Origin: Bifidobacteriaceae bacterium | GTDB lineage: Bacteria > Actinomycetota > Actinomycetes > Actinomycetales > WQXJ01 | DNA length: 5,701 nucleotides | Assembly: GCA_031278675.1 (NCBI GenBank) | Contig: JAITJY010000009.1 | Location: 1-5,701 of the forward strand | Direction of reading: 5' to 3' | Shown: positions 1 through 4,892 of the stretch, piece after piece | Layout of the letters: every line of letters starts with the position of its first letter | How positions within the stretch are numbered: the first letter of the stretch is position 1 | Notes under the pieces: generated by a model | Database searches by the model: none | What the model was told of the DNA's origin: nothing | What the model saw: only the letters and a program-made list of their open reading frames with translations | Position numbers and translations under genes: made by a program

Positions 1-2
1 AA

Positions 3-86
3 TACGAGGCGGCTTTGGCGGCGGGCACCAAGCCGCGCGACTCCATTCGCCAGGAATACGCCGAGCGGTTGGCCGCCAGAACGTAG
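3..86 (+). CDS. 3' end of an unidentified protein gene (truncated by window edge)
   Basis: Reading from base 3, one frame stays open for 27 codons and ends at TAG (84-86). The peptide starts YEAALAAGTK and ends with EYAERLAART. It looks like a charged, helical protein C-terminus, and the third codon positions are mostly G or C, as in the confident genes here. Frame 1 is also open across this stretch and runs on to about 369, but its peptide is proline- and arginine-rich and looks like a GC-driven shadow. I do not recognise the family from this short tail. The gene converges on the transporter operon, so it is a separate transcription unit. Whether it belongs to the same sugar pathway cannot be judged from here. 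Confidence 0.45.
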   Translation, partial: YEAALAAGTKPRDSIRQEYAERLAART

Positions 87-253
87 CCAGCCTTTTCGGT
101 GCCCGATGCCGTCCGCTCACCTTGGGCGCGCGGCATCGCCCAAAAAGCCGGCGCCGCCATGGCCTCCCCCAGGATTGCCGCCCCGGCCGGCGGGCCGCGG
201 TAGCGTTGCCGGGCCGGCCCCGCCGACCCTCGCACCCGGCTTCGCGCGCCGCG
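87..253. other. Convergent intergenic region with GC-rich inverted repeats
   Basis: This 167-base gap separates the end of the plus-strand tail gene from the end of the minus-strand MalG-type gene. I see no credible gene in it. It has two inverted repeats. The first is CGATGCCG (104-111) with CGGCATCG (131-138), a perfect 8-bp stem with a 19-base loop. The second is GGCCGGC (185-191) with GCCGGCC (213-219), a perfect 7-bp stem with a 21-base loop. Neither is followed by a clean run of T on the strand that would need it, so they are not classical intrinsic terminators. Their place between convergent genes suits transcript 3'-end structures, but GC-rich DNA forms such repeats readily by chance. 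Confidence 0.5.
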
Positions 254-1069
254 TCACTTCCCGAAACCCGCCGTCAGCCCCGCCACCAACTGCCTGCGGC
301 CGACAACGTAAGCGGCCAGCACCGGCAGCGCCGAGAGCACAACCGATGCCAAGATGGCGGGAGTGTTGACGCCGTGCTCGCTTTGGAAGGAGAACAAGGA
401 ATACGGCAGGACACGCACCTCGGTCGAACCGGTTAGCACGAGCGGGAAAAGGAACCCGTTCCAGACTTGCAGCGCCTCGTAGATCCCCACCGTCACGATG
501 GCGGGCTTCGACAGGGGCAGCACCAGGCGGCCGAGCACGCGCCAATTCCCGGCGCCATCGACGGTCATCGACTCGAACAGTTCCTTAGGGATGTCCCGAA
601 TGAAGTTGGTCAGGATCAACACCGTGATCGGGATGCCGAACCCGACCGAGGGGAGGATCAGCGCCAACAGGGTGTCGTACAGGCCCAACTTGGTCATCAT
701 GTAATACAACGGCACGATGGTGGCTTGGGCGGGGATGGCGAGTCCAAGCAGGATCAGTTGGAAGACCCGCTGCGACGCCCAGGAGTGGTTGCGGACCAGC
801 GCGTAGGAGGCCATAACCGCGACTGCCAAAAGTATGCCCACAGCAGCGACCGTGACCACCGCCGAGTTGAAAAGGTAGCGACCGAAGTCGTTGGCGAACA
901 CGTCCGCGAAGGCCGCCAACGTCGGGTTCCGTGACGGCAGCAGGGAGTTGGACTCGAAGTAGTCGCCGGTGGTGCGCAGCGAGGTGATGACCATGTAGTA
1001 GATCGGCAGCAGGATCACCGCCAGCCAGATCCACGCGAAGGCCGCGCCGATGACGTTCCGGCCCCTCAT
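254..1069 (-). CDS. Carbohydrate ABC transporter permease, MalG type
   Basis: A 271-residue inner-membrane permease of the binding-protein-dependent sugar importer family (BPD_transp_1; MalG, CUT1 subfamily). It should pair with the upstream MalF-type subunit to form the channel. Hydrophobic segments lie near residues 7-29, 69-92, 101-120, 133-155, 190-212 and 236-257, fitting the usual six helices. The cytoplasmic EAA loop, which contacts the ATPase, is at about 163-188: ESMTVDGAG followed by the conserved LPLSKPA, so the usual EAA triplet is ESM. Other family landmarks are IPAQATIVPLYYM (112-124), WNGFLFPLVLT (203-213) and the C-terminal LVAGLTAGFGK. The ATG at 1069-1067 overlaps the upstream TGA by one base (TGATG). 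A strong GGAGGGG (1075-1081) lies 5 bases before it, inside the end of the preceding gene, so translational coupling is likely. A longer open frame continues upstream to 1912, but that part is a shadow of the MalF-type gene. Family and start are firm; the sugar is unknown. Confidence 0.96.
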   Translation of the reverse strand: MRGRNVIGAAFAWIWLAVILLPIYYMVITSLRTTGDYFESNSLLPSRNPTLAAFADVFANDFGRYLFNSAVVTVAAVGILLAVAVMASYALVRNHSWASQRVFQLILLGLAIPAQATIVPLYYMMTKLGLYDTLLALILPSVGFGIPITVLILTNFIRDIPKELFESMTVDGAGNWRVLGRLVLPLSKPAIVTVGIYEALQVWNGFLFPLVLTGSTEVRVLPYSLFSFQSEHGVNTPAILASVVLSALPVLAAYVVGRRQLVAGLTAGFGK

Positions 1070-1968
1070 CACATCCCCTCCATTTGACTTTCCATCCGGT
1101 GCGCGCCGGAAAGCCTGTTCAACCCGAGGGACAAGGTCAGCCCAACGGCTATAAGGATGACCGCCACCGCCGAAGCTTTGCCCATCTGGAAGGACCTGAA
1201 TCCGGTCAAGTACATGTCGAGCGGAAGTATCCGGGTGGCGTTGGCGGGGCCGCCCTGGGTCATCACAAAGAACAGGTCGAAGTAGGTCAAGGCGCCCACC
1301 AACATCAATGTGGAGGACGTGATGATGGTGTACTTCAGTTGCGGCAGCGTGATGTAGAAGAACTGCCTGACGGGGCCGACGCCATCGACACGCGCGGCCT
1401 CGTAGATGGAGACCGGGATCTGGCGCACCCCGGCCTGGTAAAGCAGCGAGTGGAACGGAATGAACGACCAGCTCACGACGAACATCACCGACCAGAGCGC
1501 GACCCCAGGGTCGCCCAGCCAGTCTTGCCTTAGCGCGGGAACCGAGGCTCCGATGCCGAACACCGGGTCCATCAGGTTCTTGAACGCGATGCCGACTGCG
1601 GCGGCGCTGAACAGCAGCGGCAGGAAGTACAGAACGCTCATCGCCGCCCGGTAGCGTTGCCGACCGGCCATGAACACCCCGAGCAGGAGCGAGATCGGCG
1701 TCTGGATCAACCACGTCGCCGCCATCACCACCAGGGTCAAGCGCATCGCATCCAAGCTGGTCCGGTTTGAGAACACCTGGGACCAGTTGTCCAGGCCAAC
1801 CCAGATCATGGCCCCCATGCCGTCCCATCGCACCAACGAGAAGTAGACGACTCCGAGCATCGGCACCACGGCGAACAGTCCGAAGAACGCGAGGGCCGGG
1901 CTGGCCAGCCACATGCTAGGCCCGGAGCGGCGCCGATGCGCCGCTCCGGGCCTTGAACGTTTTGCCAT
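1069..1968 (-). CDS. Carbohydrate ABC transporter permease, MalF type
   Basis: A 299-residue inner-membrane permease (BPD_transp_1; MalF/UgpA-like, CUT1 subfamily). The N-terminus is short and basic (KR at 3-4, HRRR at 11-14), followed by a first hydrophobic helix at about 19-45. Further hydrophobic stretches are near 76-100, 109-130, 156-177, 215-236 and 263-283. The ATPase-contacting EAA loop is textbook: EAARVDGVG at 190-198, then FFYITLPQL to 211. The periplasmic-side signature TQGGPANATRILPL (237-250) is also typical. It starts 7 bases after the binding-protein stop and ends overlapping the MalG-type start. The ATG at 1968 is preceded by AAAAAGTAG, with no clear Shine-Dalgarno. The only alternative start without losing helix 1 is ATG at 1914 (Met19), which also lacks one. 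I prefer 1968 because it keeps the basic N-terminus usual before the first helix. A perfect hairpin covers codons 6-17 (separate entry). Family is certain; exact start is fairly sure. Confidence 0.95.
   Translation of the reverse strand: MAKRSRPGAAHRRRSGPSMWLASPALAFFGLFAVVPMLGVVYFSLVRWDGMGAMIWVGLDNWSQVFSNRTSLDAMRLTLVVMAATWLIQTPISLLLGVFMAGRQRYRAAMSVLYFLPLLFSAAAVGIAFKNLMDPVFGIGASVPALRQDWLGDPGVALWSVMFVVSWSFIPFHSLLYQAGVRQIPVSIYEAARVDGVGPVRQFFYITLPQLKYTIITSSTLMLVGALTYFDLFFVMTQGGPANATRILPLDMYLTGFRSFQMGKASAVAVILIAVGLTLSLGLNRLSGAHRMESQMEGM
1075..1081 (-). promoter_or_regulatory. Ribosome binding site of the MalG-type permease
   Basis: GGAGGGG on the minus strand sits 5 bases before the ATG at 1069, within the last codons of the MalF-type gene. 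It settles the start choice and supports coupled translation across the TGATG junction. Confidence 0.8.
1918..1953 (-). repeat. Perfect 16-bp inverted repeat (stable stem-loop) at the start of the MalF-type gene
   Basis: AGGCCCGGAGCGGCGC (1918-1933) is the exact reverse complement of 1938-1953, with the 4-base loop CGAT (1934-1937). The next pair out (1917/1954) is a mismatch, so the stem is exactly 16 bp and GC-rich. It lies just after the binding-protein stop (1976) and covers precisely codons 6-17 of the MalF-type gene if that gene starts at 1968; it ends 3 bases before the alternative ATG at 1914. No U-run follows on either strand, so it does not read as an intrinsic terminator. In other sugar importers, hairpins between the binding-protein and permease genes protect the upstream mRNA and lower permease expression. 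That role here is inference. Confidence 0.85.
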
Positions 1969-1975
1969 CTACTTT

Positions 1976-3322
1976 TTACTGGCCGATGACCGCGTTCATG
2001 TTGTCGGCGAACTGTTGCGGGGTGATGCTTCCCAGGAAGATCGCGTCAAGCTGGTTCAGCAGCTCCTGGGCTTGGACCGAGCTGAGCACCTGATCCCACG
2101 ACATCTGGAAGTTCGGCGCGTTCTTCACCAGGTCATACGCCTGGATCAAGAAGTCCGCGTCGTCGGCTGCGGCGAGCTTGTCCTCGATGTCCTTGGCCGG
2201 GGGCACCGCACCGCCCGCGATCAGCGCGTCAACGATCTCGTCGGTGTAGGCCTCCGAGTTCAAGTAGTCGATGACGGCTTGCTGTTGGTCGGCGGTGGCG
2301 TCCTTCGCCACCGAGAAGTAGTTGGCTGGGTTGCCCGCGATGTTGTTCGGATCGCCTTTCCCGCCCGAGACCGTCGGGAACACCATAGTCCCGAGATTCC
2401 CGCTCGAAACGAAGTCGGGGGCGTCGTTCTTGAACGTCCCATAGCACCACGAGCCTTGCAGCAACATGGCGGCCTCACCGGTGTGGACCAGCGCCACATC
2501 AGCGTTCGAGTCCGTGGTGGTCGAGCCGAACGACTCCTGGAATCCGTCGGCGGCGACCAGATCTTGAATCATCTGCAGGGCCGTCAGCATGTCTGGGTTC
2601 GACCAAGCGTCTGCTTCGCCGGCGGCGACCGCGTTGAACGCCTCGGGGCCGCCAACCCTGTCCGCCAAATACTCCAGCCACATCAGGTCCGGCCACTTCG
2701 ACTGGCCGGCCAGCGCGATTGGCGCCACCCCGATCGCTTTGAACTTCGGAATCGACGCCAGCAGGTCATCCCAGGTCTCGAACGGCGCCTCGACCCCAGC
2801 CTGCTCGAACAGAGCCTTGTTGTAGTAGAGGATGACCGGCTGGGTGCCGTAGATCGGCACCCCGTATTGCTTGCCGTCGAGCTGGCCGGCCTTGTTGATC
2901 GAGTCAAGGGTGCGTGACAGGGCCTGGTCCACCCTCCCGGTGAGGTCTATGACCTTGTCTTCCGCCACGTACTCGGCGACGACTCCGGCGGCCCCCCAGT
3001 TGAAGATGAGCGTGGGCGGGTTGCCCGCGCCGACGGCCGTCCTGATTTTCTCTTTGTACGGGTCATTGGCGTAGACCTCGCCGATGATCTGCTGGTCGGG
3101 GTGGGCGGCGTTCCAGTCCTCGAGCGACTTCTTGGTGATCTCCTCGTTCGGGGCGCCCGTCAAGTACCAGGCGGTGGCCGGGTCCCCGGCGGCTCCGCCC
3201 CCGGTGGTGGGGCTAGCGCTGCCGTTCCCGTCAGACTCGCCGCAGCCTCCGGCAGCGACTGCCAGAGCTCCGGCGACCAGGGTGGCGACAAGCGCCCGCA
3301 TACGGCCGTTGTGATGACGCAT
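1976..3322 (-). CDS. Sugar ABC transporter substrate-binding lipoprotein
   Basis: A 448-residue extracellular solute-binding protein of the SBP_bac_1 (MalE-like, CUT1) type. It should be anchored outside the membrane by a lipid on Cys27 and deliver an oligosaccharide to the two permeases downstream. The signal peptide has a basic start (RHHNGRMR), a hydrophobic core (10-24), then AAGGC ending at Cys27. Residue -3 is Ala rather than the usual Leu, a slightly weak lipobox. A Gly/Ser/Thr-rich linker follows (about 28-48). Family features include YGVPIYGTQPVILYYNKALFEQAG (153-176, Tyr/Asn-Lys region), ETWDDLL (182-188), GEAAMLLQGSW (282-292) and GNPANYFSVAK (330-340). Aromatic residues such as Trp69, Trp210, Trp215 and Trp292 could stack on sugar rings. 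The ATG at 3322 has AAGGAGA 8 bases upstream and puts the signal peptide at the N-terminus. An in-frame ATG at 3379 would add 19 mostly polar residues before it and is less likely. First gene of the operon. Substrate cannot be inferred. Confidence 0.95.
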   Translation of the reverse strand: MRHHNGRMRALVATLVAGALAVAAGGCGESDGNGSASPTTGGGAAGDPATAWYLTGAPNEEITKKSLEDWNAAHPDQQIIGEVYANDPYKEKIRTAVGAGNPPTLIFNWGAAGVVAEYVAEDKVIDLTGRVDQALSRTLDSINKAGQLDGKQYGVPIYGTQPVILYYNKALFEQAGVEAPFETWDDLLASIPKFKAIGVAPIALAGQSKWPDLMWLEYLADRVGGPEAFNAVAAGEADAWSNPDMLTALQMIQDLVAADGFQESFGSTTTDSNADVALVHTGEAAMLLQGSWCYGTFKNDAPDFVSSGNLGTMVFPTVSGGKGDPNNIAGNPANYFSVAKDATADQQQAVIDYLNSEAYTDEIVDALIAGGAVPPAKDIEDKLAAADDADFLIQAYDLVKNAPNFQMSWDQVLSSVQAQELLNQLDAIFLGSITPQQFADNMNAVIGQ

Positions 3323-3330
3323 TTGCTTTA

Positions 3331-3337
3331 TCTCCTT
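3331..3337 (-). promoter_or_regulatory. Ribosome binding site of the binding-protein gene
   Basis: AAGGAGA on the minus strand, 8 bases before the ATG at 3322. It decides in favour of this start over the in-frame ATG at 3379 and the longer open frame reaching 3556. Confidence 0.8.
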
Positions 3338-3410
3338 GGCATCTTCGTGGGGTCCATCGGCCCCGACTGAATCCTTCATGGCCAGGCGCCCTCCGTTGAG
3401 GCGCTGTTGT

Positions 3411-3430
3411 TGCGACAGTAGGCTGTCACA
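3411..3430. promoter_or_regulatory. Candidate operator for the LacI-family regulator
   Basis: TGCGACAG (3411-3418) and CTGTCACA (3423-3430) form an inverted repeat of 8-base arms with one mismatch and a 4-base centre, TAGG. The 20-bp size and dyad symmetry suit a dimeric repressor, and it covers the predicted -10 box of the operon. It lacks the central CG step seen in many LacI-family operators, so the assignment is tentative. Confidence 0.4.
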
Positions 3431-3443
3431 TCGCCTGATGCAA
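3415..3443 (-). promoter_or_regulatory. Candidate promoter of the transporter operon
   Basis: Reading the minus strand, TTGCAT (3443-3438) and TACTGT (3420-3415) are separated by exactly 17 bases, a housekeeping sigma-70-type layout. The matches are partial: TTG in the -35 box and TA...T in the -10. Transcription would begin near 3408, giving a leader of about 85 bases before the binding-protein ATG. The -10 lies inside an inverted repeat (3411-3430), which supports a regulated promoter. No experimental support is available. Confidence 0.4.
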
Positions 3444-3460
3444 TGCGCCGGACAAATGAA

Positions 3461-3475
3461 GTTTTTCGCCAAAAC
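3461..3475. repeat. Short inverted repeat GTTTT/AAAAC upstream of the operon promoter
   Basis: GTTTT (3461-3465) and AAAAC (3471-3475) flank TCGCC. It is AT-rich against a GC-rich background and lies upstream of the predicted -35 box. It could be a second operator or an upstream promoter element; arms of 5 bp are short enough to arise by chance. Confidence 0.2.
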
Positions 3476-3601
3476 GGCTCTCGCTCGCACTGGGCATCCG
3501 GGCCATCCTCCGGCGGCGGTACCTGGAGTAGCGCAGAATAGGCGGGTGTCCTCCATGACGCAGCACGCGGCACACCGAATCCGACAACCGGGCGCTTCCG
3601 C

Positions 3602-3607
3602 TAGAGT
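3602..3607 (+). promoter_or_regulatory. Possible -10 element of the LacI-family gene
   Basis: TAGAGT fits the TAnnnT pattern and lies 49 bases before the GTG start. The best -35 candidate, CCGACA (3581-3586), is 15 bases upstream, shorter than usual. The flanking CGCTAG is shared with the candidate TAGCGT (4852-4857) before the beta-helix gene. Confidence 0.25.
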
Positions 3608-3644
3608 GGAGGCGCAGGGCCGCCAGCGTGGGCGAAATTATTTC

Positions 3645-3651
3645 AAGGAGG
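3645..3651 (+). promoter_or_regulatory. Ribosome binding site of the LacI-family gene
   Basis: AAGGAGG ends 5 bases before the GTG at 3657. There is no in-frame ATG near the start of the DNA-binding domain, so this site decides the start. Confidence 0.85.
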
Positions 3652-3656
3652 GATCT

Positions 3657-4703
3657 GTGGCCGTTACACCGAAATCGACTCTGGCCTTGGTGGCGCGCCG
3701 CGCTAAGACCTCGGTGGCGACGGCCTCAAAGGTGCTGAACGGTCGCCCGGGGGTCAGCGAGGCCACTAGGGCGAAGGTGCGGCAGGCGATTGACGACCTG
3801 GGGTACCGACCCTCGACGCCGAGGGCCGACGAGCCCGGCCGAGCCGTCACCCGCATCACCGCCATCTTCCGCGATTTGGACGCGACCATGTACTGCGCGC
3901 ACATACTTGACGCGATGCTGCGCGAGGCGCGCGCCCAGGACGTGCAAGTGATAGTGCGCCTGCTCGGGCCCCTGTCGGACGGGGACAGGCGGCGGATGAA
4001 CCGGTGGGCTCGCTCGCTTCTTGGCGGTGGCTGCCAGGGAGCCGTTTTCATCACCTCAAATCTGAGCCGGGAGCAAATCGACGCCTGCGAACGGGTCGGT
4101 CTGCCGCTCGTCGCGGTGGACTGCGACTCGCTACTGGACGCGGGCATCGTTTCGATCTCATCTAACAACTTCAACGGCGGCTACCTCGCGGTGCGGCATC
4201 TGCTGGACCTCGGGCATCGGCGGATCGGGCTAATGATTGGGCGCCAAAGCTCGGCATTCGCCCGCGAGCGGCATCATGGCATGGTCGCGGCTTTCCGCGA
4301 CGCGGGTCTGGACGTGCCCGGAGAGTTGGTGGTCCAGGCGGGCTTCACACCGCAGGATGGGCTCAACGCAGGCTCCCGACTCCTGGCACTGGATCCCCGT
4401 CCGACTGGGATCGTCGCCAACTGCGACGGCAGCGCCCTGGGAATCCTGGCAGCCGCCCACGAAGCGGGCGTCGAGGTCCCCGGCGACCTGTCTGTGGTCG
4501 GGTTCGACGGCACCGCGCAGAGCTTGTGGTCGACCCCGCGCCTGACCACCGTGGCGCAGCCTTTGGCCGACATCGGGCGGCTGACCGTCACCACCATCCG
4601 CCAACTCATCGATGGCCAGATGCCGTATTCGCACCACGTGCAGCTAGCGGCTCAACTAGAGCGGCGCGAGTCCACGGCCCCGCCTCGCTCCGAAACTATT
4701 TAG
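3657..4703 (+). CDS. LacI-family transcriptional regulator
   Basis: A 348-residue DNA-binding repressor of the LacI/GalR family. The N-terminal helix-turn-helix is at about 8-53: STLALVARRAKTS, then VATASKVLNGR (recognition helix) and PGVSEATRAKVRQAIDDLGYRP. The usual turn AGVS is AKTS here. The linker after YRPS is atypical, PRADEPGRAVT, with two prolines and no leucine in place of the normal hinge-helix ARxL pattern. The effector domain (about 66-340) is ordinary: VRHLLDLGHRRIGLMIG (179-195), VANCDGSALGILAAAHEAGVEVPGDLSVVGFDG (253-285) and TPRLTTVAQPLADIG (293-307), where the Asp in GFDG is typical of sugar-binding members. The GTG start is fixed by AAGGAGG; the gene ends with tandem TAG TAG. 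It is transcribed away from the transporter operon and towards the beta-helix gene, so it probably controls the operon and perhaps that enzyme. The effector sugar is unknown. Confidence 0.93.
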   Translation: MAVTPKSTLALVARRAKTSVATASKVLNGRPGVSEATRAKVRQAIDDLGYRPSTPRADEPGRAVTRITAIFRDLDATMYCAHILDAMLREARAQDVQVIVRLLGPLSDGDRRRMNRWARSLLGGGCQGAVFITSNLSREQIDACERVGLPLVAVDCDSLLDAGIVSISSNNFNGGYLAVRHLLDLGHRRIGLMIGRQSSAFARERHHGMVAAFRDAGLDVPGELVVQAGFTPQDGLNAGSRLLALDPRPTGIVANCDGSALGILAAAHEAGVEVPGDLSVVGFDGTAQSLWSTPRLTTVAQPLADIGRLTVTTIRQLIDGQMPYSHHVQLAAQLERRESTAPPRSETI

Positions 4704-4714
4704 TAGCCGAAGAG

Positions 4715-4734
4715 CCCCAGCCGATTGGGGGTTT
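4715..4734 (+). terminator. Possible weak terminator after the LacI-family gene
   Basis: A 5-bp stem CCCCA/TGGGG with loop GCCGAT is followed by GTTT, 12 bases after the regulator stop codon. The stem is short and the T-run has only three bases, so partial termination at most is suggested. Confidence 0.25.
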
Positions 4735-4780
4735 GACCGGCTATGACAGTTATCAGAGCGTCGGTCCGGGGGTCATGAGA

Positions 4781-4795
4781 AGCCCAGTGTGGGCT
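4781..4795. repeat. Perfect 6-bp hairpin in the leader of the beta-helix gene
   Basis: AGCCCA (4781-4786) and TGGGCT (4790-4795) pair perfectly around GTG; allowing one bulged A (4780), two more pairs extend the stem. It could be an operator dyad, an RNA hairpin or chance. The AT-rich stretch after it (to about 4815) is a plausible area for a promoter. Confidence 0.35.
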
Positions 4796-4892
4796 CTAAT
4801 ACTGAAAATCTTTAGGCTGTAAGAGGTCTGCCACCCGTCGAATCTGTGCGCTAGCGTTCACGGGAACTCCCCCAAGAGAGGCACCCTTTTCA

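Larger units (their letters stand above)
3323..3656. other. Divergent regulatory region between the transporter operon and the LacI-family gene
   Basis: These 334 bases separate two divergent starts and hold no credible gene; open frames crossing it are extensions of the flanking genes beyond their well-supported starts. It contains, from the operon side: a candidate 5' leader of about 85 bases with a small GCGCC(C)TC / GAGGCGC hairpin (about 3386-3404, one bulge), a candidate promoter with overlapping palindrome (3411-3443), a second imperfect repeat GTTTT/AAAAC (3461-3475), a possible LacI-gene -10 (3602-3607), an AT-rich palindrome GAAAT-T-ATTTC (3634-3644), and the regulator's ribosome binding site (3645-3651). 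The layout is typical of a local regulator controlling the adjacent operon. Confidence 0.7.
4704..4892 (+). other. Intergenic region before the beta-helix gene, with small hairpins
   Basis: This 189-base gap contains no gene that I can support. It is less GC-rich than its surroundings. A hairpin CCCCA/TGGGG (4715-4719 with 4726-4730, 6-base loop) just after the LacI stop is followed by GTTT and could be a weak terminator. A second hairpin, AGCCCA-GTG-TGGGCT (4781-4795), has a perfect 6-bp stem. Near the right end, CGCTAGCG (4849-4856) is an 8-bp palindrome flanked by TG at 4845-4846 and CA at 4859-4860; it overlaps TAGCGT (4852-4857), a possible -10 with no good -35. Whether the beta-helix gene has its own promoter or is co-transcribed with the regulator cannot be decided. 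Confidence 0.5.

Noticed and set aside
198..1662. A 14-base direct repeat, CGGTAGCGTTGCCG, at 198-211 and 1649-1662.
   Set aside because: One copy is within coding sequence of the MalF-type gene and the other in the convergent gap; in GC-rich DNA a single shared 14-mer can occur by chance and nothing else links the sites.
1070..1912. The open frame of the MalG-type gene extends upstream to 1912, suggesting a 552-residue protein.
   Set aside because: The extension is an out-of-frame shadow of the well-supported MalF-type gene, with no membrane-protein character; the MalG-type start at 1069 has a strong ribosome binding site and a normal family N-terminus.
1918..1953. Reading the 16-bp hairpin as an intrinsic terminator.
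   Set aside because: No T-run follows it on either strand, and it lies between tightly packed co-directional genes of one importer.
1913..2917. A 334-residue plus-strand open frame antisense to the binding-protein gene.
   Set aside because: It mirrors the codon pattern of a GC-rich gene on the other strand, is rich in Arg, Val and Leu without domain signatures, and has no convincing ribosome binding site. The minus-strand protein is a clear family member.
3323..3556. Longer binding-protein frame starting up to 3556, including an ATG at 3379.
   Set aside because: It would bury the signal peptide behind polar residues; the ATG at 3322 has the better ribosome binding site and puts the signal sequence at the N-terminus.
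3336..3656. LacI-family frame extended upstream to an ATG at 3336.
   Set aside because: It would add about 107 residues before the helix-turn-helix, which is normally N-terminal, and would cross the predicted regulatory region. The GTG at 3657 has AAGGAGG 5 bases upstream.
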